Assembly: GCA_005223375.1 (NCBI GenBank)
Contig: RXOD01003807.1
Location: 1 to 62,008, forward strand
From: Amoebophrya sp. AT5.2
Lineage: Eukaryota; Sar; Dinophyceae; Syndiniales; Amoebophryaceae
Direction: 5' to 3'
Length of the DNA: 62,008 nt
Of this stretch, positions 42,701 through 53,800 are shown in pieces. A model generated the notes under the pieces. The model saw nothing but the letters and a program-made list of their open reading frames with translations. It was not told the origin of the DNA and ran no database searches. The stretch's first letter is position 1. Each line of letters begins with the position of its first letter. The translations under genes and the position numbers were made by a program.

Positions 42701-43065
42701 ACCAGGAAGTGGACGAGGAAGTGGCACCAGCAGGAGAGTCGCAGGAAGGGTCCTGGTTGCGCGAAAGCCTTCTCCTCGCTGCGCGCCCGGAAGCTTTCCC
42801 GCAGGCTGCAACGCGACCCGGGTACGAGCATGTCTACTATGTCTTTCCTTCGCTCGCTTGCTGCTGCCCGCCATGTTGGTCGACAAACGCAGTTACGCCT
42901 CGGCCGCTTCCTCCCTGTTCGCAACACACCAACGGCGCCAGCACTCGCATGCTGTTTCCAACTGTCCTTCGCAGCTCCGCACGTATGCGCATATTCGCCA
43001 TGCGCCCGGCGTGGTAGAGAGCTTGCGTCGGTCTCGGTGCCTTGCATGGTCTTGGTCATTATCAT
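39733..43065 (-). CDS. Torsin-like AAA+ ATPase with trefoil-like motif
   Basis: An open frame of 1110 residues with ATG at 43065; the ATG at 42831 (Met79) is an alternative start closer to the hydrophobic segment RLSCWCHFLVHFLVWGRFFF (about 109-128). As in torsins, a short helical lead (ACDLQSFIVEEASTKAHLM) is followed by Walker A GHFATGKT (180-187), Walker B KIIVFDDL (297-304) and a sensor-1 Asn in LFVITSND. The Walker B has Asp where torsins carry the catalytic Glu, and the two Walker motifs are pushed apart by a Ser-rich insertion. Residues 447-468, CALPGISLSREECEYRGCCC, match a P-type trefoil pattern, a disulfide fold found in lumenal or secreted proteins. Together this suggests an ER-lumen protein. 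The C-terminal half has ordered parts that I cannot name. Confidence 0.78.
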   Translation of the reverse strand: MIMTKTMQGTETDASSLPRRAHGEYAHTCGAAKDSWKQHASAGAVGVLRTGRKRPRRNCVCRPTWRAAASERRKDIVDMLVPGSRCSLRESFRARSEEKAFAQPGPFLRLSCWCHFLVHFLVWGRFFFAPAFALQGDDLRQVACDLQSFIVEEASTKAHLMEVLTQWDASSEMQVLVFNGHFATGKTYISNILAKALENIDVSGAGAASAHSERSVDHRVGSSRRGAASGTAGANTGPNASASFSSSGPSSSSGGSSSSQHVAIFVTEDSFISAEQFYVKIDDVLNEHDGAANGAMKIIVFDDLPCWRDTERITRVLTRCLQFSNKCRGTLFVITSNDGWCADDYCNRNSDLDRQFDELTDAFVGNVKKSAMSMKKAVTLTSTFPVQDLVQRRCHDVSQQAAALRELFISEDRMKKGGGKSKSSAGAKTSTSQDLELFAATEGLTSCALPGISLSREECEYRGCCCVVDAGDDVENGGTAAAGAAGETKQTVVSTSSSSSMSAAASSSGSFCDFCALEKSSEWTQAKLRKASSNRSGKYIAKGLSEFPHFVVLGANGMIFKTEALNHWGKLAERMLIQTFQEDDLPRLLQSQVAHAREGYGLEISGILLNFDSSYPVEFAKSGIEEVVAGEAPRNLRTSIKRLVRGEVKSQCLGGVCFLLKTKIQQMLMRQDQLVKAAGGTSASKKQGKRSTGASASSGGAAARKSTSTAGSSWTLSGLSNRRGSSYAAREHQIVLVVFLSPTETNPAQVAALSLSDGGATSSSDPHSDTTENKHVVDVQRFVSEGLGFHLRQLFHWGFADLIILLARKRRPEITNAAFVAGASGAAGAGARVGAPGPPDGGSPHASASASSPDGGRLATSGSEDDTSSSSAAVKPLSWHFRNDGRTLREQIEEIEKSWTAACPHHKLYDVKVVMPSSLPAECADFDDGANTIGGSGSAASSSSDRNSATFNILAPTCHFGNKDAHWCSTIDRRPLVKQISPNPFYGTILVRFQGHAFWKIHKWLTRSEQERQCDDYIENKWVFVSQVLVVPEWRHSQGGGLAAWAGMGESGSFGGHPVKPPEIASESKLGCLKEETLFSSAPSDRAGGAGSGGVPSTPGPGGRRGDGEL

Positions 43066-43880
43066 TTGCTTTTGCGTACTAACCTATATCAGGCGTCAGA
43101 CGTCAGCAGTATTTGCCCAAGTTTGTTTTGTCTGTCATCTGCCTGGGCAGTTTTCGCAGAACTTCTACACTCTTTCATTGATTCAGCTTCAGCACCAGTT
43201 TCTGTTTGCTTTAAGAAAAACCACATAGACAAAAGTCGATCCTCCTGAGGACATCGATCCTCATATCGCACGGCAGCGCCTGATCCGAGTGTGAAGATGG
43301 AGGCACGATGTAAACGGATGCAATGAAGGAAGAGGACTTCGACTGCGTTGCGAGGCCGCGACTCCCTTGCTTGAGTATAGCAAGCGGGGGACCTGCTGTT
43401 GAGAGATAAGTACTTATCCTCGAGAACCCAGGAGAACCAGACCGAAATAATCCATCGCACAGATTTGACATCCGTTGGCGAGAACGCGGCGCGGCTTGCA
43501 AGCCAGGCCTCTGTAGGTAGCTGCTCTTCTTAGCTTTCTCGGGCGGTGAAGGCCGTCTATTTCCCGTGTTTCGCTGGTGTTCGTTCCAAATGAATGTTGT
43601 ACATGATGGTCGTGTGGTCCCGAAAGGCTTTGGGCTGTTAAATTTCCTATGTTTGTATTTCCTCCAAAACAACTATTGTACAGGTTCCGTTCCCATTGTA
43701 AATTACGTCTCGCAATGTGCGAAGTTTGAGTTTCTTCGAAAGTAAGTAAATCAAGCGACCGTAGCCGAACGTGGAAGTGAATGCAAAACTGGAGTAAAAC
43801 TGAACATGCTTTTATGAGTATGCGTTCTGAAACTACATGATTGACTTGGGATCTCAGATGTCCTCTCAGCTCACAGGACC
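43066..43880. other. Spacer, no gene seen
   Basis: About 815 bases. Minus frames such as 43414-44115 run into the next gene's last exon and look like extensions of antisense or alternative frames. No feature is recognised. Confidence 0.45.
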
Positions 43881-45067
43881 TCACATCGTTCTCCGGAAGT
43901 CGCTGTGGGCCGTGGAGTCCATGTCGAGTTGCTTCCGGAATTCCGACTGTGTCGTCCTGAACTGCGTGCGGCTGGTTCTGGCGCTGGAATCGAAACCGCC
44001 GCTTGCTCGCGTCGATGAGCCCTTCGTGGTAGCGAGATGCTTCTCCAGCTCTGCGGCGGTCTTTGTTCCGATCACCCGCGTGTCGTTCCAGTCGCGCGGT
44101 TGCGTGTTGTCCCACTTCACCAGAGACGGGTCGTCGATCACCTGGTTTGGAACCGACACATCGTCAGACTGAACAACAAATTTCCTGCAACTAATCTTCT
44201 TCCTTACTACATTCATAGTTCGAAGTCCAAGTACCTCCCCCGTGACTCTGCTGATTCTTCCTCCTCTTCCGCAGGCCTGTCCTGGCTTCTCATCCGAAAG
44301 CTCCTTCGCCGCACCCGGGAGATCGGAAGAGGCCGCTCCGCCCACGGTTCCTTCTCCGGGTCCGGCCGGCACCGAGGAGGAGCGCTTGCTCGCCGAAATC
44401 TCTTCATTCCGGAAGAAAATCGAAGTGTCCTTCCGGTTCATCGCTATGACGTCCTGGTACCGCATGTTCAACAGGATTCGCGGCGCCGGGCGAATGTACT
44501 TCTTGGGCAGGTTCGATCCCCAGTTCTTCTGCCACGCGTTGCTGCCGGAGCGGCTACGGTTGAGGAGCTTCCGCGTGCGCTTGTTCGACTCGTGCGCCAG
44601 CGCCTCGGTGTGGTTGTTCGCAATCCACAACGACTCGCGAGACTTGATGAACGGATCGTCCTTGCGGTAAATGTCCACCTTGCGGCTGCGGTCGATTCAT
44701 TGGGGTGATTCAATCACAGGGGAGAAAGCAAAAATCAAAGGGTAAAAGCAAAAGAGTTGTACTCGGAGCACATGCTTTTTGCTCTTCTGGTCGGTTCCGC
44801 GTACACTTCCGCTTCGAGTTTGGCTCGTCTGTTGATTTCCCTCTTCTTCTTCAAGCAATTGGTCTCGAACCAGGCTTCTGCCGGGGTGATCCACCGATTC
44901 ATCTCGGGGGCCCCCTTGTACCCCCCGAAATCAGGATACCACGCACCCGACCCGTACGCTGACCCGACGCAGACGTCGTTATCCGGAGCCTGGAACTTCA
45001 TCGAGAAGTAAGTGATGTTGTTCCGGAATTCCGGGACCGGATCCCGCTCGCGGATTCCGTACGACAT
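43881..45067 (-). CDS. Unrecognised 347-residue protein, three exons
   Basis: Exons in reading order: 45067-44763, 44685-44235, 44168-43881. The first intron (44686-44762, 77 bases) is GA|GTACAA ... CCGCAG|C in phase 2. The second, 66 bases, is in frame and free of stops, so it could also be translated; I treat it as an intron because its codons are AT-rich, unlike the rest, and both ends fit GT-AG. The N-terminus has aromatic pieces, YGSGAWYPDFGGYKG and RWITPAEAWFETNCLKKKRE. The tail is Ser/Thr/Arg-rich (SRTQFRTTQSEFRKQLD). There is no signal peptide or membrane segment. The compact basic style recalls axonemal or cytoskeletal proteins, but that is only an impression. Confidence 0.62.
44169..44234 (-). 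other. 66-base in-frame intron candidate
   Basis: GGGGAG|GTACTT ... TTGTTCAG|TCTGAC. The length is a multiple of three and no stop lies inside. Retention would add 22 residues of AT-rich codons. A nearer acceptor at 44185 would give a stop at once. Confidence 0.4.
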
Positions 45068-45648
45068 CTTTCGATTTTTGTGTTTGTGCTGGTTCTACTA
45101 ATCAATTCTATTCGGGTTCGAAAAAAAAAACTTGAATCTCGGAACTCGATCACGAACGCGAACCGCATGTGTACTATAGCATAACGAAAGAACATGATCA
45201 GGTCCGGTATCCCATGTTCTTGCATCCTTTCATTAGCGGCCCTTGACGGAAATCGAAATGGCTTCCCGATTACAGAAATCAAATAGCCCAACACGGAAAA
45301 CGGAGGCAGAAGGCGAATTCATTTTCACGACGGCAGTCACACGGAGACAATGACGATGCAAAGTGGAACTAGAACTTGAAAGGGAGCATCTGCATCGAGA
45401 TTGGCGAACAGACGTTTGGCGGTCGGCTTGACCTTCGCTCGGTGGTCCAGCGTCCACGTCCTTGATGATAAGGTCTGCTTTTTGCATGCGCGCATTCACA
45501 GAAAAGCATTGGTTGCGGCAGAACCACTGTGGATACAAAGTTGTATAATCCTTGACCTTGTCCTCTAAAAAATAGCTCTGCGATGGCGGGTATCGACCGA
45601 TAGCAGATGCATCCCTCAGGACGCTTGTGATGCATCCCGTAATCGAGA
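45068..45648. other. Spacer, no gene seen
   Basis: About 580 bases, with an A-rich run near 45121-45130. The minus frame 45233-45715 overlaps the end of the next gene in another frame and has no protein-like features. Confidence 0.45.
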
Positions 45649-48600
45649 TCACCTCCTTTTTACGTTTACTGTGAGCGGCATGATGTCGTCGGACTGCGGC
45701 CGCCCCATCACCCACACGCGTATCTCTCGTTCGAAGGCCACGAACGCCGAGTTTTGGTACAGATCCACCTGTTGCAGTCGCGGGTTCAGGTCATGCAGCT
45801 GCAGTGCCCGCTGCAGCCACTTCACCGCGCGCCCCTTCACGTAGTTGTTCCGCGCGTAGCCGATGTCGTTGTTTGCTAGGCTCAGCATCTCCACCACGTT
45901 CCCCGGCTCGCAGAGCAACCGGAAGAACATCTCCGCCCCCCGGTCCCGGATTTTGTTTCCCTCCAGGAAGATCTCGCGCAGGAACCGGCTGAAGCGCAGC
46001 GTCATGGCCATGCACATGCCTTCTAGCGGCGTCAGGCAGCTGATGCCGATCCGCTCCTTCGGGTTCACGTACAGGTCGTTCTTCGTCGCCCGCTCCAGCT
46101 TCGTGAGTGTTTTCACCTTCCGCGAGTCTTTCACGTACAGGTCCAGCAGGTCTTCCGGGTCGAAGCCGAGCGGGTGGCCGAGCTTCTTCGCGCACCGCTC
46201 CGCGACGAAGCGCTTCAGCTTGGGGTGCAGCGACTGGGCGACCTGCCGGGACAGGCTCATGTCGTTGGAGATGATGTTCTCGATGATGTTCACATAGTGG
46301 TCGAAGCGGCAGTGCGCCGGGAAGTTGTCGAATGAAAGCTGGTTCTCCATCACGAGATCGATCACGCGGGACACGATTTGGTTAACGTTGATCGTGTACA
46401 CGTTGTACGCGTCCCACTTCAAAACCTCCGCGTCCTCGAAGTCCCGCAGCGGCAGCTGGATCGTACTCGCCGTGAACTGCACGGCCTCCAACCGCGGGTG
46501 CGACACGATGCTGTCGAGTAGCGTGTCCAGCGTTCGGTCCTGCAGTTAGAGGCTATGAAAAAACCCAGGTCGTGCTTCAGGAATGGGTCTATTAGCCGCC
46601 GTCAGATCGAGATCCTCTCGTCCTTTCGGGTCAGTCAAATTGACAACATCACACAGCGATAGTTGGCCGATAGAAGTCCATCAGACGACGCACCTATGGT
46701 CCTCTTCCGATTCAACCGACACGAGTAAGTTGTAGCAGGGGGCAGGGCTGCACTTGCCGGATTCCTATGGGTATGGCTACCAAGTATGCTGAAATGGGAA
46801 CCACACTGACTAATGGAACCGCACGCAGGAAGCCACAGCCTTCCTGGGGGGACATGCGTCAGAATTCTGCCGATCCTGGTCCCTGAAGGGGAGACGGAGA
46901 GCTACGGCAACTCTCAGCAAACCTAAGCCTGGACCGAAGCCTGAGTTTATTCAACGCTTAATGCAGCGCGTCGAGGTCGTTGTTGGAGACGTTCAGATAC
47001 TTTAGCTGGGAGTTGCAGAACAGAAACTCGGCGAGGGCGATGAAGCCATAGTCCTTGATCAGGTTGCTGGAAAGGTCGAGATGCACGAGATTCCCATTGT
47101 ACGGGAGCATGCGGCAGAAGACAATGGCCTCCAGATCACTCCAGGGCTGCTGAATCCGCTCGCCAGCGACGAGGTAGTAGGCGGAATCAGAAAACGACAT
47201 CTCGTACGGGAGGTTCAACTTCTCGTGGCCGTACCTGTAGTAAGAAACTGGTCGAAAATTATCACGCCAACGTACACGCCGAAGCTAGCTCGATGGAGGG
47301 AGCAAAAAAATCAAACCAATTTACCAACATAAGTACCTGTATCTGTCCATGGTGTAGACGAGTTTAGGTTTGTACAGGATGTCTTTGATGGCGAACCAAT
47401 TGAAGGTTTCCAGCACGCAGTTGTCTAATTTTATGACGCAGTGTTCGATCGCGTCGAAGAGCGTGTAGCCCGCTTTCACCAGGTTTTTGCAGCAGCTCGC
47501 CGGGATCACCAGGTGCCGAATGTAGATGTTGTTGAAAAGGCAGTGCCCGAACTGGGCCAGTTCTTTCTCGTTGATCACGTACTTCTCCTGCTCCAAGCTG
47601 CAAATCTTCATCTGCGCCAGCACGATGAAAAACGGGGGGAACAGCCGCGCCTCCGCAGCCTTGATGTCCTTCAACTTCGCTTTTTGGACTTGGGAAATGG
47701 AATCGCCGCCGGTGCCCTTCCCCATTCGCGACGTGAGCTGGAGCACTTGCATCGATGTGAGGAGGTTTCGGTACGCTACTTGCGTGACGCGGAGGACCTG
47801 GAACCAGAGCGAGAACATGGAAATCAGCATGCCGATCATTGCGAAGGTCGTTTGCCGCGGCCCGCCGGGCCCCTCGCTAGTCATCAAGATCACGTCAAAG
47901 AGGATGAAGGAGGGCGAGCCGCAAATCATCATCAGCTGCCCCTTAAAGAACTTCGCGGCGGCGAGGAAATTGGGCGGCTCCCGGAGTGGGAAGAATCCGA
48001 GAAAAATCACCAAGTCGATGAAGTAGATAAGCGGCGCGCCGAGCAGGAACCAGGAGGAGAGCGAAAAAACCGTAAGCATGGCGTCCTCCGCGTCGATGCC
48101 CATCCCGGTTTGCACGGACGCGGGGTTCCGCTTCACGGTTAGGATCGAGCGGCACAAAAGCATGCCGATCACGAGCGACCGGTTGGAGAGAATGCGCAGC
48201 CGCACGTACGGAATCGACCGGTACCACACGGTGAAGATGCAGAGGTAGGGCAGCAGGACCCCGAAGAACGGCGCGGAAAAGGGGAAGCTCTGGACCAGGG
48301 GCTCGCCCTTCGGAACGCCCTCGATGGGGTCGATCGCGTCTGCGGACGGGTCGTAGCCCGGGTCGTAGGGACACATCTGCCCCATGCTATAGCCGAGCTG
48401 GGGCTCGCAAAACACCGCAAGGTACTGGATGGGGAACTCCAGACAGGGGAGAATGCGGTTGAACATCATCACGCAAACAGAGTTGTTGTTGATGTTTGGG
48501 AAAACGTGGTGAAAGATAATCGCCTTCGCCACGGTGAGAAACGTCACGACCATGGCGGAGAGTGAATTTTTGTCGTCCTTCTGCACTTTCTGCCCCTTCT

Positions 48601-49670
48601 GGCGCATGCGGAGCGCCTTCTTGGTCAGCATTTTTTCGTCCTCCGCCTCCTTGTAGGCAGTCTTCACGCGGTCGAGAGTAAACTCGATCGTCTCGGAGAG
48701 AAGCGGCATACCCTGGATATAGATCGAGACATAACATAAACATAGGAAGAAATTCTAGACGATTTCGCTGTCAGTACACGTCTAATCTATCACAGGGTGT
48801 GAATCCGGTGCCGGACATATACATTCCTATAGACATCAGCAAGCCAAAAATCTTTCGAACCTTCCTGAAGCTTCGCCCTTCATTTCGTTGATGCATGACC
48901 CTATCGTTTCTTCCCTTCTCCGTTATTCCAGTGTTTAACCGCGCTTGTCTTCTTGCTTCTTTCAGTTTCGCCGTCCGTTCTCTGATCGCCCGGAAACTCG
49001 AGCTGCCGCCCGTCCCCGTCTTCTCACCGCCGCTCGTTCCGTGCGATTCCGACACGGTTGCTTTATTTCCCCCCGGTTCGATGTCCGTTTTCTTCAGCAC
49101 GCCCTTCGTCTTATTACCGCCTGAGCTCGGATCTGGCAGCGCTAAGTTCGGCGGTGGCGGCGGACCTTCCTTCCCACCGGAGGGTTCCAGCACTCCGCTC
49201 TGCGCTCTGCTCAGGCCCCCCTGCTCGCCCCTCGGCGTTGTCGCTCGCGACACCGACTTGTGCGCGTTTATCCTGTCGTGCATCGGCGTCTCCGGATCCA
49301 GCGGCTTCACGTCCGCCCCGCGTTTTCCTGCTCCATCCTCCGTCGCTCCTGCTGCTTCTAGATCCAGAGGCGCGACCTTGTCTTTTGACCTTTTCTTCTC
49401 TCTCCGGTCCTTTGGCTTGCCTTCCCTGTATTGGTCGTTCACGTTGAGATCCTTGTTGTGGAGAACGTTCTCCATCTGCTTCTTTCGCTCGGCGTCCTCC
49501 GTGCCGTTGAGGCCCATGGCCTCGCGCACTTTGTCCCGGCGCGTGTCTGCGAAGGCGCCGCCATGCTGGCGAATCTCCTGCTCGGTGGGTACGTCCTCGC
49601 GAAGAATTTGGGTATCGATCCGGCGAGGCTCATCCGGCGACTTGAAGTTGGGGTTCATAGGCGGATCCAT
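45649..49670 (-). CDS. Polytopic membrane protein with C-terminal leucine-rich repeats
   Basis: Exons in reading order: 49670-48861, 48712-47337, 47234-46970, 46539-45649, giving about 1113 residues. The first 270 residues are hydrophilic and charged. The second exon then carries about seven hydrophobic segments, for example FFGVLLPYLCIFTVWY, SSWFLLGAPLIYFIDLVIF and IGMLISMFSLWFQVL. From the third exon come leucine-rich repeats of the ribonuclease-inhibitor type: NLVHLDLSSNLIKDYGFIAL, then LKYLNVSNNDLD joined to DRTLDTLLDSIVSHPRLEAV, and later SLANNDIGYARNNYV. The perfect repeat spacing over the third splice supports the join despite its odd donor. LRRs usually bind proteins; a sensor or channel-like role is a guess. 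The first donor (AGGAAG|GTTCG) is the least certain. Confidence 0.72.
46540..46969 (-). other. Intron with non-GT donor and terminal inverted-repeat-like ends
   Basis: Leucine-rich repeats on both sides join only if GAC|GCGCTG is the donor, or CTC|GACGCG, which cannot be told apart because GAC is repeated. The acceptor is AACTGCAG|GAC. The intron is 430 bases. Its ends are loosely inverted copies: CTGCATTAAG near the 5' end, and CTGCAGTTAGAG when the 3' end is read in reverse complement. Confidence 0.55.
47235..47336 (-). other. 102-base intron flanked by an exact 9-base direct repeat
   Basis: Donor TACAG|GTAC and acceptor TACAG|GTAC are identical over nine bases. On the plus strand gtacctgta lies at 47231-47239 and again at 47333-47341. 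The splice keeps frame in phase 2. Confidence 0.7.
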
Positions 49671-50831
49671 CTTGTTACCCTGGTCGTGAATCGCTCAACC
49701 GCGCTTTTCCGTCAGGATCTCGCGAGCCCGTGGCGGAGAATCAACGTCAAATTTTATTTGCTCGGGGACACATGAAGCCTGAAAAGCGGCACGAAAGACG
49801 GCGACTCAAAGCACGCGGAGGGGCGATGAAATTCGCTCCAGATTGGCTTTCCGCCAGAGAAAGGAAAACCTCGAACATGGTTGGGTTGCAGAAAGGAAAA
49901 GAAAATTATTGGCGCTACTGTAGTACTGGCTCTGCACATGCAAACGGCAAAAATCAAACAATACAAATTTTTTTCTGTGGTGCACTCGAATTCTGTTTTT
50001 GATTTCATTCCTCTAGCGGGCAAGACTTATCCGGTTTTGTGTATGCAGTCCTGTCTGCGAGTACGTTTTGCACGATTTTCGACGATGGTGATCTCTCGCG
50101 GTGAATCCTGTTTGCTCTCTCTTTCGCTCGACGAGATCGCTGTACGTACTTGCTCCACTGCCAGGTGCTATTTATTTCGATTCAGTCGACCACTCTCTTT
50201 TCACGTTAAACGCTGACATCGCTTACCACGTCGGCAGACATCTGATGTTCGCAGTGCGAGACATCTCTGTGTGTTTCGTTGGACGTTCTTGGTCGTGTTC
50301 GTGTTGATGTTGTTCCTCGGTTCTTTTATTGCGGACTTCCTGCGCTCAACTTCAACTAACTTCAACGCTCGCTCGCGTTCTAAAAAAAGTGCATTTTTGA
50401 GTGCCAGTCCTCGGCGGTAGGTCATGAGAATCGCACTGAATTGTTTCTCAGGTTCATTTCTATCGGAGATTGATTGTCGCAAAGTTTGTCATTGTGATTG
50501 AGATTGTCTGAATAATACTAGCAAAGCGTCTCTTTTAGTTTTACAGCTAAAAACTACTTTCGCCTGTAGTTGTAAAAAACCTCAAAGGTTTGAGCAAGTA
50601 TGAATGTACTCTTCTTCTAGTGCAAAATCGATGAGTCCTTTCATTTTTTTCTGGCATGTTGAAATTCATTTTCAGGGGACAAAGAGCTGCCACCATCCTT
50701 GTTTCCATCTCTCAACCACTGCAAAACTCTCTCATGTCATTCATACATCATGCATTTCAGGACCGGCAAAATAAGTATTAGTCGGAGCTGTTTCCTTGCT
50801 TCCGTGACATGTTGGAACACATCATCGCGAT
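49671..50831. other. 1.2-kb spacer, no gene seen
   Basis: Lower GC than the genes, stops in all frames and T-rich tracts on the plus strand. No RNA gene or repeat is evident. It should hold the 5' control region of the LRR gene and the 3' end of the large SPR-rich gene. Confidence 0.5.
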
Positions 50832-53800
50832 TCACAACTCCGCTTCTTGTTCGGTCGCCTCTGGAACGGGGGCCAGCCTACCGGTAGCTCGAATGGTCCG
50901 CATTGTTGGCCCACCTGCGCCAAGGGGTAAAACTTGCTGTGGCGTCGGAACGACCCGGCGCACAACGCGGATCACACGGGTCGACGTGGTAGTTGTCGTA
51001 GTAGGGTTGCCACTGCGAAGATTGCTCGTCGGTGGCACCACCACCGGGGGTACTGAAGACAGAAACTTGGTTCCAGTCACACTCGAAACCTGCGCCGGCC
51101 CCGTCACCCGGGGTGTGTGTGTCGTCGAAGAAGATGAAGATGTTGGCACTACTGCGCTGACCACAACAGACGGAATCGTCGGCGCAGCCCCCGCTTTCGG
51201 CGATCGCGCGCTCGCAGCTCCTACGCGCGGCGATGAGGACAAATCGGTGATGCCGTTGAAGTCCAACTTTCTCGGCGGCGATAGCCCGCCGCTTCGGAAG
51301 CTCGTTCCTGTTGCTGCAGGGGAGAGCATGCCGGAGAGAAGATCGACACCGCCCCCAAGCCCTGCCTCACTTCCGTTCCCACCGCCTCGCCGAGGAGACA
51401 GGCATTGCTCCATGACGTCCCGAGCGGAGCCGAGCGGCGAGTTCTTCATCCGCTCCTGAATAACGCTCGTCGCAGCCGTGACTGCCTTCCCCACCCGACT
51501 GCAGGCGGCGGCAGCAGACGTAGTCCGAGGGTCAAGTTCAGCAAGAGGCGCGGCCACTGCCGCTGGTGGAGGGAGTGTGCTTTTAGCCGGCACTGGCGTG
51601 GCCCACGACTTCTGCAACTGCAACAGTTGCGCCGCCGAGAGCATCTTGGAACCTTGCTGAGGCTGCGACGACGCTGAGCCGGCCCCGGGAGCTTCTCCTT
51701 GCGTCACCCCGGCGACATGATCTTTCGCGGCATTCTTCTGCGACGCTTGTGCGTCTGCGATGAGAGCAGCCGCCTTTTGACTCACTGGTCGGCAAGCAAG
51801 CGTTGGCGAAACCAGCGCAGCTACATGCGTCCGCAGCGCCATCGCCGGCACGCGTGCCGGTGAAAAATTTTGATCGCGCAGCAGCGGGCCGGAAATCACT
51901 CGCGGGGACAGCATTGCGCGCACCGCGGCTGGTTGCGCTTGTACGCCTGCTGGCGGCAGAGTCACCGCGTCTCGGGGCGAGAAAAAAACCGGAAGATTCA
52001 CGTCCTTGAATCTTGAGCCGGTCGCCGCCACTGCTGCCGCCGCTGCTATTGCCTCCACCCCGCCTATGCTCGTTTTCGACAACGGCGGCGAGTTCAGCGG
52101 CGCCGAATACCGCGACGTGGCTTGTTGAAGTTGATGCAGCTCCAGCTGTGCTGCCGTGATCATATTTATCGTCGACGAGCCGCGGAGGTTTTCCGTCTTG
52201 ATTTTGCTCAGCGCCGAAAGTATCGTTTCGCTGGGTCCGCACGACGGAATCGACGGAGAATCCGGGACGGATTCGTATTGACCGTTCACAGCCTGCGCAT
52301 ATTGCGGCTCGCGGCCCCCCGGCGCGGCGTACTGGGAAAGTGACTGCTGACCCGAAGGAAATGCCCGCACATGCACCAAACGCGTTTCCTGTGGCTGAAC
52401 ACAAGCGGCAGGGAACTGCTCAAGCTCACCCTCGGCAATGAACGCTACATCTAACGGGCTTTCGTCCCCCGCTCCGTCGCCCACCGCAGCTGCGCTCTCG
52501 CCTATCATAATCATCTTCGGGGCTTCTAGAGCAGTTGGACCATTTCCATCTCCTCGCAACTGCATCTCTTCCGTCCCGACAACTGCGACAGCTCCCGAAA
52601 GACGTTGCGGAGGCGCGATTTCATCGGCGAAGAGGCGCGCAACATTGTCCACTTCGCGCACGCTCCGCGGGCTGTTTTCCGGCCGCGGCTGGACGCGCCG
52701 CGGACTGGTCAGCTTATTTACGTCGTTGACATCGTGCTCGCGCTCCTCGTCCTCTTGGAGTTGAACCAGTGGTGCTCCTACTACCGCTTCTACCCTTCCT
52801 GCAGCATCTCCTTCTGCGTGCTCCATTAGCAGCCACGGCCTTTTCGGTGAAATGTCTTCGCCCTTCAAATACCGCTCCACCCTCTCTTCGATGTACGCCA
52901 TCCGGTCGGGAACCTCGTAGAATAGGAAATTATTCTCAGCAGTGCCAGCGGAGGCAGAATTGCTGGCGCTTGTGTGCTGCTCCTTCGCAGTGTGAAGAAA
53001 CATTGAGTCCTCGTTGGTGGCGCTTGCCGACAAGAACATGACTCCGGCGTCCTCGGCGTCGTCGTGGGGTACGGAGGAGTCGAAGCGAATTTGGCACTTG
53101 TTGGAATTAGAGGTTTCATCTTTCTCGGGCACTGCAGCCGATGCGCCCCGCTGTTCGACAATCTTCACCGCTCCTTGCCTCGGGCTAGTCGTGCCACCTC
53201 TGGGACTGGTCCGTGGGCTGCGATCCTCCGGCCCCAGGATTCTGCCCGGGTGCGGGAAACCGACGTAGCTAACAGTGCCGCCGGCAGAGATCAGCCTCAC
53301 CGGGGCTGCTCCTGCGGTACCAGGACCAGCACGCCCTTCGTTATTGTTACTACCACCTGCTGCAGAACCTCCTCCCGATTCCGTACCCACGGCAGCGCCT
53401 TCCCCGCCCCCTTCCACGGCATCGAATCTCGGACTCGCTGGAATGAGTACTGGGCGATCCCCCCGCTGCAGAACCGGTTGCTGTTCGCGTGGAGTCATGC
53501 CCACTTTCGGCGTCTCTTCGGCGCTTACGGAGTCTGCTTCGTTCACGCCTAAACTGTGTCGCAAGGATTTGATCAGGTTGCTATGGAGCTCGAGCCGCTT
53601 GGAGAACTCCCGCCGAAGCGCGTCCGGGTCGTCCGTGAGCGTGTCGTCGTCGTTCTCCTCCGCGATCGCGCAGCTCGCGGGGTTGGGATTTGCGACGCCC
53701 CGCGCCACCAACGGAGCTGCGCCACCCGTCGGCATCGTCGACGCGCGCTGCAGGTAGATGCCGGAGGAGGACAGGTGATGGGTCGGTCCCCCCGCATTCG

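Noticed and set aside
45233..45715. Minus frame of 160 codons overlapping the LRR gene's 3' end
   Set aside because: Different frame from the LRR exon, AT-rich codons and no protein features.
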